From Gemmatimonadota bacterium (GTDB lineage: Bacteria; Gemmatimonadota; Gemmatimonadetes; Palauibacterales; KS3-K002): a stretch of DNA of 45,739 bases. The notes beneath the pieces are model-generated. The model was not told where the DNA came from. It made no database searches and saw only the letters and a program-made list of their open reading frames with translations. Shown here one piece after another: positions 28,024-36,079 of the stretch; position 1 is the stretch's first letter; each line of letters opens with the position of its first letter. The translations under genes were made by a program, and so were the position numbers. The stretch lies in NCBI GenBank assembly GCA_020344015.1, contig CP070812.1, forward strand, positions 3,295,493-3,341,231. The letters run 5' to 3'.

Positions 28024-29333
28024 CTCGAAGTGCCGGCGGCGTGGCCGATTATGAAACGTACAATATACGGCACGTCCAGCTCGTCCTCCACCACCGCCCA
28101 TAGGGTGTCGCCGCGGGCGACCGGTGTGGGATAGGTCGCCAGACCGTCCGGCGCTCGTACCATACCCAGGTAGCGGCCGTCGGGCTCGAAGACGTCGAAG
28201 GCCACCGACTCGATCCACGTGGGCTCGGGGATCTGGCCCGGTTCATCTTCGCCGGCGTAATCCTCGGCTGTCTCGATCTTGTGAGCTTCCTGGTACAGCT
28301 GGACCCAGATCCGACCGTCCTCGCCGACGAAGAAACGCTCGTAGGGCGGCTTGGTGTCGGGGATCGGTGGTCCATTCCAGCGCCAGCCGGGATCGAGCTG
28401 GCGCATTCCCGCCGTCTCTATGCGCTCCTGCTCGGCCCTCTCCTCCGGCTTGACGGGCACCGGCTGCCAGTCGGCCCGCTCGATTCGCAGTACTCTGTCC
28501 GGCGCGATATGGAGGTCGATGGTATAGCTGGACGAGACGCCGGCCACGAAATAGCCCAGTGGACTGAAGGCCCAGGAATCCCTGGGGGTGAAGGGAATCC
28601 AGCTGGAAAGTAAGTGGTCCCCCTCCTCGTCGCTCGCCCGTATCTCGGGGGTCTCGTAAGCGTACGTGGGTGGATCGAGAGTGTCGCCCGGGGCGCCGTC
28701 GGGTCCGTAGCGAACTAGGGCGGTCGTCCAGTCATCGATGCCGCCCTCAAGGTTCAGCAGCAGGAGCGTGTAAACGCTACCGGCGGTGTCCTTGTAGAGG
28801 CGCCGCGAGGTGTGGAGACCGCCGCGGCTACGCCACCCGTCGAGGTACTCGCCCTGCGGGGAGAAGACGCTGAGCCTGGCGTTCGCGGGGTCGCGCAATA
28901 CGATTCTCCCGTCCGGCAGGATCGCCAGGCCGCCGTCGGGTTCCTCGTATTCGCCGGGGCCGCCGCCCCGGCGCCCGAACGTGGCGACGTATGTGCCGTC
29001 CGCTGCGTACTTGCGCAGCTCCTTAACGTGCTCGTCGTAGGTGTAGATCGAGCCGTCGGACGCGACGGCGAGCGATCTCACCCGGCCGAACAAGTACTCG
29101 TCCGGGCCCTCGAACTGACCGATCGTCAAGTCGGCGACCAGCATGGCCGTGTCGCCCCAGACGCTGCCGCTCTCGGTGCGGACGACGAGTGTATCGCCGA
29201 TCGTGTCGTAGCTGGCTCGCCACTCGTGGGCCTTGGGCGAGCCAGAACCGCCGGCGCATGCGGCCAGTACGGCGGTCAGAGCAGCGATTCCTAAGCCGCA
29301 CAAAACGTCTGCTGCGCGCTCTCGTATGTCCAT
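28020..29333 (-). CDS. 6-bladed beta-propeller lipoprotein 1
   Basis: A 437-residue protein with a lipobox (LAAC, C26). NHL-like blades begin with FGRVRSLAVASDGSIYTYD and continue through GRIVLRDPANARLSVF, the style of bacterial 6-bladed beta-propeller proteins of unknown function (PF17170-like). The C-terminal part has FDVFEPDGRYLG and a final strand ending VRFIIG. It follows its paralogue at 29346-30656 by 12 bp on the same strand, so the two form an operon. The 57-residue N-terminal block from YDTIGDT to SIYT is nearly the same in both, while the middle is much more different. Likely a surface-exposed or periplasmic binding protein. Confidence 0.75.
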   Translation of the reverse strand: MDIRERAADVLCGLGIAALTAVLAACAGGSGSPKAHEWRASYDTIGDTLVVRTESGSVWGDTAMLVADLTIGQFEGPDEYLFGRVRSLAVASDGSIYTYDEHVKELRKYAADGTYVATFGRRGGGPGEYEEPDGGLAILPDGRIVLRDPANARLSVFSPQGEYLDGWRSRGGLHTSRRLYKDTAGSVYTLLLLNLEGGIDDWTTALVRYGPDGAPGDTLDPPTYAYETPEIRASDEEGDHLLSSWIPFTPRDSWAFSPLGYFVAGVSSSYTIDLHIAPDRVLRIERADWQPVPVKPEERAEQERIETAGMRQLDPGWRWNGPPIPDTKPPYERFFVGEDGRIWVQLYQEAHKIETAEDYAGEDEPGQIPEPTWIESVAFDVFEPDGRYLGMVRAPDGLATYPTPVARGDTLWAVVEDELDVPYIVRFIIGHAAGTSS

Positions 29334-29345
29334 CAGTTTCGCTCG

Positions 29346-30656
29346 CTAGGTCTTATCGCGTCCGTGCTCGATGTGGAAGCGCTTGATGTACGGTACGTCC
29401 AAGTCGTCGCGCACCACCGCCCAGACGGTGTCGCCGCGAATAACCGGCCTCGGGTAGGTCGAAAAGCCCCGCGGCGCGCGGACCATCCCCAGGTAGCGAC
29501 CCTCCGGTTCGAATACGTCGAATGCCACCGGCTCGAGCCAGGTACGCTCGGGGATCTCGCCGAGACTTTCCGGTTCGTTGTAGTCCTCGGCCAGTTCGAT
29601 CTGGTAAGCTTCCTGGTGCAGAAGCACCCAGACTCGCCCCGTGTCTCCGATGAGCATTCCGCCGAAGGGAGGCTTTGTGTCGGGGATCGGTGGCCCGTTC
29701 CAGCGCCAGTTTGGCTGGGTTTGCCGCGAGTTCGCCGTCGAGATACGCTCTCGCTCTTCTTTCTCTGCGGGCAATACGCGAACAGGTTCCCAGTTGACGC
29801 GCTCGATGCGCAGCACACGCTCCGGCGCCAGGAAGAGATCGATGGCGTAGCGGGTCGAGAGACCGCCTACCATGTAGCCCATTGGGCTGAAGGTCCAGTA
29901 GTCATCGGGGCTGAACGGCACCGAGTTGACGCTGGTACTCGTGCCGTCTTCGTTCTGCCGTCGAGCCACGAGCTGCGGAGGCTCGAAATCGTAGACCGGA
30001 GCCGGGAAGGTGTCTCCGATCTGGCCGTCGCTGGAGTACCGTACGAGACCGTAGCTCCACTCGGTGACGTCGGCTTGTGGATCCAGAAGGATCATCGGGT
30101 AGACGGCGTCGGCGGTGTCGCGGTAGAGCCGGCGCGAGGTGTTGAAGCTGCCCCTAATCCGCCAGCCCTCCAGGTACTCGCCCTCGCCGGAATAGACGGT
30201 CAGCCGGGTGTTGCCCGGATCGCGAAGCACAACCCGGCCGTCGGAGAGCACGGCGAGCCCGCCGTCGGGGCGTTTGTACTCGCCGGGGCCGCCACCTTCA
30301 CGGCCGAACGTTCCCAGATAAGTGCCGTCGGGTCCGTATTTCCTCAGTTCGGTCGCATGGCTGTCGAAGGTGTAGATGGCTCCATCCGCCGCCACCGCCA
30401 GCGAGCGTACGCGGCCGAACATGTACTCGTCGGGGCCCTCGAACTGACCGATAGTCAGGTCGGCGACCAGTCTCGCCGTATCTCCCCAGACGCTGCCACG
30501 CTCCGTCCGTACCACGACTGTGTCACCTATTGTATCGTAGACGGCCTGCCATTCGCCGGCGGCGGGTTCGTTCGCCCCGCTGCACGCCACCAAAAGAACA
30601 CTCGCCAGGGCGAGCAGAATTCGGGCGAGACCTGAGGTCATATCATGCCGGGCCAT
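29346..30656 (-). CDS. 6-bladed beta-propeller lipoprotein 2 (paralogue)
   Basis: A 436-residue lipoprotein (LVAC, C25) homologous along its length to the downstream gene, sharing GSVWGDTA, LTIGQFEGPDEY, GGGPGEY and VLRDPGN motifs. It is the first gene of the minus-strand pair and diverges from the LolA-like gene at 30949. ATG 30656 is used; a second ATG at 30641 is possible because neither has a clear ribosome site. The gene contains a long open frame on the opposite strand, a by-product of GC-rich codon bias. Ligand and partner unknown. Confidence 0.75.
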   Translation of the reverse strand: MARHDMTSGLARILLALASVLLVACSGANEPAAGEWQAVYDTIGDTVVVRTERGSVWGDTARLVADLTIGQFEGPDEYMFGRVRSLAVAADGAIYTFDSHATELRKYGPDGTYLGTFGREGGGPGEYKRPDGGLAVLSDGRVVLRDPGNTRLTVYSGEGEYLEGWRIRGSFNTSRRLYRDTADAVYPMILLDPQADVTEWSYGLVRYSSDGQIGDTFPAPVYDFEPPQLVARRQNEDGTSTSVNSVPFSPDDYWTFSPMGYMVGGLSTRYAIDLFLAPERVLRIERVNWEPVRVLPAEKEERERISTANSRQTQPNWRWNGPPIPDTKPPFGGMLIGDTGRVWVLLHQEAYQIELAEDYNEPESLGEIPERTWLEPVAFDVFEPEGRYLGMVRAPRGFSTYPRPVIRGDTVWAVVRDDLDVPYIKRFHIEHGRDKT

Positions 30657-30948
30657 GTGTCGCCTATCGCTGATGTCTTGGGGCTTTGGGCTCGTGTCAC
30701 ACTACTTTGACGACCACACCACCCTCTAGGGTTGGCTTATGATCGGGACGATCGAGCTCGATATGGACGACGCCCCGTTCAGCATGCCGAGCTATTCGAG
30801 GATTCTCGAATTCCAGCGGTTGCCACCGGGCCTCTAGACAGGCATCATACCAGCCGACAACACGAGCATTAGGATCCACGAGCGGTGCGGCCTCCGGGGG
30901 GGGGTGCCGTCTTGTGTGCCCCAGTTCACCAAACCAGGAGGATTTCTC
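30657..30948. other. Divergent intergenic region with a weak 32-codon frame
   Basis: A 292-bp gap between divergent genes. A small plus-strand frame, ATG 30739 to TAG 30837 (32 residues, starting MIGTIELDMDD), has only a weak AGGG upstream and resembles nothing I know; it may be chance or a gene remnant. I see no convincing -35/-10 pair. Confidence 0.3.
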
Positions 30949-31695
30949 ATGTTGAAGAAGTTGGCAGCGCTGGCTGTCGTGGCGGTACTGGCCGCGCCGG
31001 CACAGGCCCAGGACCTCGACGAGGTCTTGAACAATTACTACGAGGCGATCGGCGGCCTGGAGGCCTGGCAAGCTGTACAGTCGATGAAGATGACCGGCAA
31101 GATGATGATGGGCGGCATGGGTATCGAGGCGCCGTTCACGGTGATGGCCAAACGCCCGAACATGGCTCGCATCGAGTTCGTGTTCCAGGGTATTACGGGC
31201 GTTCAGGCCTATGACGGCGAGACCGCCTGGCAGGTAATGCCGTTTACGGGTAACACGGATCCGGAGGAGGTGCCGGACGACCAGGCGGAGGACCTCTGGG
31301 AGACGGCCGACGTGGACGGCCCGCTGGTCGGCTGGGAGGAATCCGGGCACGCGGTCGAGCTGCTCGGAATGGAGGAGACGGAAGGGACGCAGGCGTACAA
31401 GCTCAAGGTCACGATGAAGAGTGGCAGCATACAGTACTACTACCTCGATTCGGAGTACTTCATCCCGATCAGGATGGAGGGCGTTCGGCAAGTGCAGGGT
31501 CGCACGGTCGAGTTCGAGACGATCGTCAGCGACTACAAAGACGTGGGTGGCCTGATGATCGCGCACTCGATCGAAGCGCGACCCAAGGGTGCTCCGGCGG
31601 GTCAGGCGGTGACCATCGACCTGGTGGAGCTGAACGTCGAGCTGGCGGACTCGCTGTTCGTCATGCCGGAGAAGAGTGAAGAGGGCCAGCAGTGA
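30949..31695 (+). CDS. Secreted LolA-like (outer-membrane lipoprotein-sorting type) protein
   Basis: A 248-residue protein with a Sec signal ending APAQAQ. The body begins NNYYEAIGGLEAWQAVQSMK and continues with long beta strands (YDGETAWQVMPFTG, YKLKVTMKSG, YYLDSEYFIPIR), the half-barrel pattern of LolA/LolB-like and related periplasmic proteins. True LolA carries lipoproteins to the outer membrane, but this subgroup, common beside secreted enzymes, is uncharacterised. Start ATG 30949 follows a strong AGGAGG (30936-30941); an in-frame ATG 15 codons upstream lies before that site and is rejected. A terminator hairpin contains its stop codon. Confidence 0.75.
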   Translation: MLKKLAALAVVAVLAAPAQAQDLDEVLNNYYEAIGGLEAWQAVQSMKMTGKMMMGGMGIEAPFTVMAKRPNMARIEFVFQGITGVQAYDGETAWQVMPFTGNTDPEEVPDDQAEDLWETADVDGPLVGWEESGHAVELLGMEETEGTQAYKLKVTMKSGSIQYYYLDSEYFIPIRMEGVRQVQGRTVEFETIVSDYKDVGGLMIAHSIEARPKGAPAGQAVTIDLVELNVELADSLFVMPEKSEEGQQ

Positions 31696-31711
31696 AGCTG
31701 GCCTTTCTTTT
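31682..31711 (+). terminator. Rho-independent terminator enclosing the stop codon of the LolA-like gene
   Basis: Arms 31684-31690 (GGCCAGC) and 31697-31703 (GCTGGCC), extendable outward by a G-T wobble and two A/G-T pairs. The 6-nt loop holds the TGA stop (31693-31695) in part, and TTTCTTTT follows. The last codons of the gene therefore form the 5' arm. Confidence 0.85.
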
Positions 31712-31758
31712 GTGAGGGAAGGATCACTGCAGTCATAAACGGGAGAAGGAGTGTCACG

Positions 31759-34700
31759 ATGCGCACCTGGCTGGATTACGCCTGGCGGAGCTGCGTCGCC
31801 CTGGCGGTGCTGCTGGCGCTGCCGGCTGTGGCGGACGCCCAGATCAAGATCGAATCGGCGACGTTCGGCGGTTTGCGGGCACGGGCGATCGGGCCGTCGA
31901 CGATGAGCGGGAGGATCGCGGCGATGGATGCGGTCCCCGAGTACCCGCTCACCATATACATCGGTTCGGCGAGCGGCGGCGTCTGGAGATCGAGAGACGG
32001 GGGCCTGCGGTTCGAGCCTGTCTTCGACGATTACACGATGTCGATCGGCGCGGTCAGGATCGACCCATCGAACCACGACGTCGTTTGGGTCGGGACCGGC
32101 GAGACCTGGGTCCGCAACAGCGTTTCGGTGGGGGACGGCATCTACAAGTCGACCGACGGCGGCGATACCTGGCAGCACTTGGGTCTCGAGGACAGCGAGC
32201 GCATTGCGCGGATCGCCGTCGATCCGCTGAACGGCGACCGCGTGTTCGTTTGTGCCACCGGTCGCCTCTGGAACGCGAACCAGGAGCGTGGGGTCTTCCG
32301 GACCACCGACGGCGGGGAGACCTGGGAGAAGGTGCTTTACATCAATGAGGACACGGGCTGCTCCGATCTCTCCATGGACCCCCACGCGCCGAACATCCTG
32401 TACGCCGGCATGTGGGAGTTTCGGCGCTGGCCGTACTTCTTCAACTCCGGCGGCGCGGGCAGCGGGCTCTACCGCTCGGTCGACGGCGGCGACACCTGGC
32501 AGGAATTGACGGTGGGGCTGCCCGAGGGCGACAAGGGCCGGATCGCGGTCGCCGTGTCACCGCCGCGGCCCACCAGGGTCTACGCGCTCGTCGAGGCGGA
32601 GGAGACTGCGTTCTATCGTTCCGACGACATGGGCGCGACGTGGGAAGAGGCGAACTCGTCGATGAACATCACGAGCCGACCTTTCTACTTCGCCCACATC
32701 GTGCCGGACCCGGTGAACCCGGATCGGATCTACAAGCCGGGTTTCTTGCTCACGGTCTCGGACGACGGTGGCGATTCGTTCACCTCGCCGTTCAGCGCTG
32801 GCGGCTTTGACATCGGTAGCGTGCACAGCGACCATCACGCGATGTGGATCAACCCGCTGAACAACGAGGAGCTGATCCTCGGCACCGACGGCGGGGTCTA
32901 CTTCTCCTACGACCACGGCGGCGCCTGGCGCCACGCCAAAGGGCTACCCCTCTCGCAGTTCTACGAGATCAGCTACGACATGGAGTTCCCGTACAACGTC
33001 TACGGCGGCCTCCAGGACAACGGGACCTGGGTCGGCCCGTCGCGGAAGTCGGGCGGCATCATGCCGTCGGATTGGAACCTGCTGTTCGGCGGCGACGGCT
33101 TCCACGTCTTTGTCGATCCGAGCGACCCCGACTTCATCTACGTGGAGTACCAGGGCGGCAACCTGTCGCGCCTGCAGAAGTCGACGGGTGAGACGAAGGA
33201 CATCCGGCCGTATCCCGAGACGGAGGATACAAAGCTGCGCTTTAACTGGAACACGCCGATCCACGTGAGCCAGAGGAATCCTGGCACGCTGTACATGGGC
33301 GCCCAGTTCCTGTATCGGACGACAGATCGCGGCGATTCGTGGGAGCGCCTGTCGGACGACCTGACGACGAACGACCCGGAGAAGCAGAAACAGGAGGAAT
33401 CCGGCGGTCTGACCACCGATGCCACGTCGGCGGAGAACCATACGACGATCTACACGATCAGCGAGTCGCCGGTGAACCCAGCGGTGATCTGGGTCGGTAC
33501 CGACGACGGCAACCTGCACCTGACGCGCGACGATGGTGCGAACTGGAGGAACGTGGTCCGCAATGTCGACGGCCTGCCGCGGCACACGTGGGTCTCGCAC
33601 GTGGAGGCGAGCCGTCACGATGATGCGACCGCCTACGTGACGTTCGATGGTCATCGCGCCGGGGACATGACGACGTACCTGTATCGTACGCGGGACTACG
33701 GCGAGACGTGGGAGTCGCTGGTCACCGAGGACGTCGAGGGCTACACGTTCGTCGTGAGGGAGGACCTGGAGAGTCCGGACATACTGTTCCTCGGCACCGA
33801 GTTCGGGCTCTACATCAGTCTGGACGGTGGCCAGTCGTGGGCACGTTACGCCACCGACTTCCCGAAGGTTGCGGTGCACGACCTGGCGATCCATCCGCGC
33901 GAGAACGATCTGATCGTGGGGACGCACGGGCGCGGGATCTATATCCTGGACGACATAACGCCGTTGCGTGGCCTGACGCCGGAGGTTCTGGTGGCTGAGC
34001 TGGCCATTCTGCCGACGCGCGCCTCGGTCCAGATGATCGGCGGAGGTATGGGTGCCTGGTTCCCCGGCTCCGATGAGTTCGTGGGCCGTAACCCATCGGA
34101 GGCGGCCTCGATCGTCTATTATCAGGCGCGGCGCCACATCTTCGGCGACATGAAGCTCGAGGTCTTCGACGCCGAGGGCGAATTGATCACCGAAATCCCC
34201 GCCGGCAAAGTCCGCGGCATCAACCGGGTCGATTGGCCGATGAGGATGCCGGCGCCTAAAGTCCCGGCGGCCAGCGCGCTGGTGCCGGTATTCGAGGGCC
34301 CGCGGGTGCCGGAAGGGACGTACACCTACAAGATCGTCAAGGGACGCAACAGCTACGAAGGCGAGGTCAGCCTCGTACCCGACCCGCGCTCGCCGCATTC
34401 GCCGGAAGACCGGCAGCTTCAGCAGCGAACGGCCCTCCAGATCTACGACATGCTCGAGCGACTGAGCTACGTGGTCGAGGCGGTGGTCGATCTCCGCGAC
34501 CAGGCGCGCGAGCGCGCCGACTCGGTGGGCGGCGGTACGGCCCGGCGGTTGAACGACTACGCCGACGAGCTGGAGGAGTTCCGGGCCAGCGTAGTCTCCA
34601 CCGGCGAGGAGGGACTCTTCTCGACGGAGGAGCAGCTACGCGAGAAGCTCGGCGGTCTCTTCGGCGCCGTGAACGGTTATGCCGGGCGGCCAACGGATTC

Positions 34701-34878
34701 CGAGCTGGCGCGCATGGAGAATCTGGGCGTCGAGTTGGGTGATGCGGAGGCAGAGTTCGGTGAGCTGACGGGTGAGGAGAAGCTCAGCGACCTGAACTTG
34801 CGGCTGGAGCGGGAAGGGATGGAGTTGCTGCAGCTAATGACACATGAAGAGTGGGAGGAGGAGCGCAGCGGTAGCTGA
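31759..34878 (+). CDS. Large secreted BNR/sortilin-like beta-propeller protein
   Basis: A 1039-residue protein with a signal peptide ending VADAQ. At least eight Asp-box (BNR) motifs are spread over residues 75-700: STDGGDTW, TTDGGETW, SVDGGDTW, SDDMGATW, TTDRGDSW, TRDDGANW, TRDYGETW, SLDGGQSW. They predict one or two large propellers of the sortilin/VPS10 and GH74-like superfamily. Residues about 790-880 look like an Ig/FlgD-type beta sandwich (MKLEVFDAEGELI, GTYTYKIV), and a helical, Glu-rich tail follows. No sialidase or GH74 catalytic signature is evident, so a glycosidase call is not supported. Start ATG 31759 follows AAGGAG. It begins 48 bp after the terminator of the previous gene. Confidence 0.85.
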   Translation: MRTWLDYAWRSCVALAVLLALPAVADAQIKIESATFGGLRARAIGPSTMSGRIAAMDAVPEYPLTIYIGSASGGVWRSRDGGLRFEPVFDDYTMSIGAVRIDPSNHDVVWVGTGETWVRNSVSVGDGIYKSTDGGDTWQHLGLEDSERIARIAVDPLNGDRVFVCATGRLWNANQERGVFRTTDGGETWEKVLYINEDTGCSDLSMDPHAPNILYAGMWEFRRWPYFFNSGGAGSGLYRSVDGGDTWQELTVGLPEGDKGRIAVAVSPPRPTRVYALVEAEETAFYRSDDMGATWEEANSSMNITSRPFYFAHIVPDPVNPDRIYKPGFLLTVSDDGGDSFTSPFSAGGFDIGSVHSDHHAMWINPLNNEELILGTDGGVYFSYDHGGAWRHAKGLPLSQFYEISYDMEFPYNVYGGLQDNGTWVGPSRKSGGIMPSDWNLLFGGDGFHVFVDPSDPDFIYVEYQGGNLSRLQKSTGETKDIRPYPETEDTKLRFNWNTPIHVSQRNPGTLYMGAQFLYRTTDRGDSWERLSDDLTTNDPEKQKQEESGGLTTDATSAENHTTIYTISESPVNPAVIWVGTDDGNLHLTRDDGANWRNVVRNVDGLPRHTWVSHVEASRHDDATAYVTFDGHRAGDMTTYLYRTRDYGETWESLVTEDVEGYTFVVREDLESPDILFLGTEFGLYISLDGGQSWARYATDFPKVAVHDLAIHPRENDLIVGTHGRGIYILDDITPLRGLTPEVLVAELAILPTRASVQMIGGGMGAWFPGSDEFVGRNPSEAASIVYYQARRHIFGDMKLEVFDAEGELITEIPAGKVRGINRVDWPMRMPAPKVPAASALVPVFEGPRVPEGTYTYKIVKGRNSYEGEVSLVPDPRSPHSPEDRQLQQRTALQIYDMLERLSYVVEAVVDLRDQARERADSVGGGTARRLNDYADELEEFRASVVSTGEEGLFSTEEQLREKLGGLFGAVNGYAGRPTDSELARMENLGVELGDAEAEFGELTGEEKLSDLNLRLEREGMELLQLMTHEEWEEERSGS

Positions 34879-34902
34879 GAAGCTGCGTCAACCGAGAGAG
34901 CG

Positions 34903-34933
34903 AGGGCCCCAGGGTCGGCGACCCCGGGGCTCT
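34903..34933. terminator. Hairpin terminator between the BNR gene and the small minus-strand gene
   Basis: Arms of 14 nt (34903-34916 and 34920-34933) built on GCCCC...GGGGC and GGGTC...GACCC, with one G-T wobble, one mismatch and a 3-nt loop. It lies between convergent genes ending at 34878 and 34966, so it may serve both. Confidence 0.6.
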
Positions 34934-34965
34934 TCGCATTAGCGTCTAGGTTTTCTCGCCGAGCG

Positions 34966-35046
34966 TCAAAACATAGTGCCGATGGCCACTGCGACCAGGC
35001 AGAGGAAGACGAGCACAGCGATAATCCGGCTCTGGGTGTCCTTCAC
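34966..35046 (-). CDS. 26-residue single-helix membrane protein
   Basis: GTG 35046 to TGA 34966 encodes 26 residues: a polar head (MKDTQSR) followed by an 18-residue hydrophobic helix and a TMF end. The start has AAGGAG at ideal 6-nt spacing, and a perfect TTGACA with an AT-rich -10 lies about 35-60 nt upstream on the same strand. No longer frame accounts for these signals, since the neighbouring nucleotidyltransferase starts at 35165 on the other strand. Tiny single-TM proteins often modulate membrane complexes; the target here is unknown. Sequence resemblance to anything known was not recognised. Confidence 0.6.
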   Translation of the reverse strand: MKDTQSRIIAVLVFLCLVAVAIGTMF

Positions 35047-35079
35047 GGGGGGCTCCTTGGCTGTGAGTGTGAAGCCCGA

Positions 35080-35107
35080 TTTTTATCATGGTCGTGCCAC
35101 GTGTCAA
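35080..35107 (-). promoter_or_regulatory. Sigma-70-type promoter for the small membrane protein
   Basis: On the minus strand TTGACA (35102-35107, perfect), 16 nt, then TAAAAA (35080-35085) within an AT-rich run that is unusual for this GC-rich DNA. It is about 35 nt from the GTG start at 35046. Confidence 0.6.
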
Positions 35108-35164
35108 CCCCGGCCGGCTGGGAAGGCCGTGGAATTTCACCAGCGCCGGGGTTACGATGACCAC

Positions 35165-36079
35165 ATGCAACTGACGCTAATCGTGCTGGCCGCGGGGATC
35201 GGCAGCCGCTACGGCGGCCTAAAACAGCTGGAACCGGTGGGGCCTAGCGGCGAGGCGCTGCTGGACTACGGGATCTACGACGCGGCGCGGGCCGGGTACG
35301 AGCGAGTCCTGCTGGTGATCCGGCCCGAGCTGGAATCCGCGTTCCGTGAGGGCCTGGCGGGCCGCTTCCCCGGCTTGCCTTCTCTCGAGTTTGTACATCA
35401 GGAGCTGAACGACCTGCCGCCGGGCTTCTCTGCCCCTGCGGGTCGGGGAAAGCCGTGGGGCACCGGACACGCGGTGCTCGCCGCGCGCTTCGCGACTTTG
35501 GATCGGTTCGTCGTGATGAACGCCGACGATTTCTATGGCGCCACGGCGTACGATGTTTTGGCGCGGCACCTTCTCGAAGTCGCAGGTTCAGAAAGCTTGG
35601 AGTTCGCCGCGGCGGGCTACACCTTGCGAGATACGCTCTCCCCGCACGGCGGTGTCTCGCGCGCCGTGTGCGAGGTCGACGACGAGGGTTACCTGGCACG
35701 GGTGACCGAGCTGAAGAAGATCGGCGAAGCGGATGGCGTGCTGAGCGGTTTCACCGTTGAGGGCGAGCGCCGGGAGCTGACCGGCGACGAGACAGTATCG
35801 ATGAACCTCTGGGCGGCGACACCGGCCGCTTTCCCGCTACTCGAGCGTGAGTTCGAGCGCTTCCTGGCCGAGCACGGCGACGACCCCGACGCCGAGTTCT
35901 ATCTGAGCAACTCGGTGAACGACCTGATCGCTACCGGCGAAATGCGGGTGCGTGTGATTCCGACGCCGGGCCCCTGGCTGGGAGTCACCCACCGTGAAGA
36001 CAAGCCCTACGTCGAGGCCCAGCTGAGGGAGCTGGTGGCGACGGGCCACTACCCCGAAGATCTGGCGTCGGGCGCGTAG
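35165..36079 (+). CDS. Sugar nucleotidyltransferase (NTP-transferase fold)
   Basis: A 304-residue protein with the nucleotide-binding signature LAAGIGSRYGGLKQ (residues 8-21) and a metal-binding VMNADDFYG around 117-125. The fold transfers a nucleoside monophosphate from an NTP to a sugar phosphate. The SRYGGxKQ form is found in a little-studied bacterial branch often annotated only as NTP transferase. Start ATG 35165 opens directly on the first strand; the same frame stays open upstream through the small-gene promoter but lacks coding character. Its 3' end overlaps the convergent GH5-like gene by 31 bp. The sugar is unknown. Confidence 0.85.
   Translation: MQLTLIVLAAGIGSRYGGLKQLEPVGPSGEALLDYGIYDAARAGYERVLLVIRPELESAFREGLAGRFPGLPSLEFVHQELNDLPPGFSAPAGRGKPWGTGHAVLAARFATLDRFVVMNADDFYGATAYDVLARHLLEVAGSESLEFAAAGYTLRDTLSPHGGVSRAVCEVDDEGYLARVTELKKIGEADGVLSGFTVEGERRELTGDETVSMNLWAATPAAFPLLEREFERFLAEHGDDPDAEFYLSNSVNDLIATGEMRVRVIPTPGPWLGVTHREDKPYVEAQLRELVATGHYPEDLASGA

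Noticed and set aside
29364..30635. 423-codon plus-strand frame antisense to propeller lipoprotein 2
   Set aside because: Composition is that of a GC-rich shadow (many His/Arg/Val/Glu, no signal or domain). The minus-strand frame has a lipobox, propeller motifs and a close paralogue next door.
30697..32385. 562-codon minus-strand frame across the LolA-like and BNR genes
   Set aside because: It runs antisense through two well-supported genes and a terminator, and shows no recognisable domain.
31759..34878. Sialidase or GH74 xyloglucanase function for the BNR protein
   Set aside because: Asp-boxes only show a propeller fold; catalytic residues of those enzymes could not be identified.
35086..35101. 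TGGCACG on the minus strand as a possible second sigma-54 promoter
   Set aside because: The -12 position reads TGAT and lacks the required GC; the sequence is better explained as the spacer of a sigma-70 promoter.
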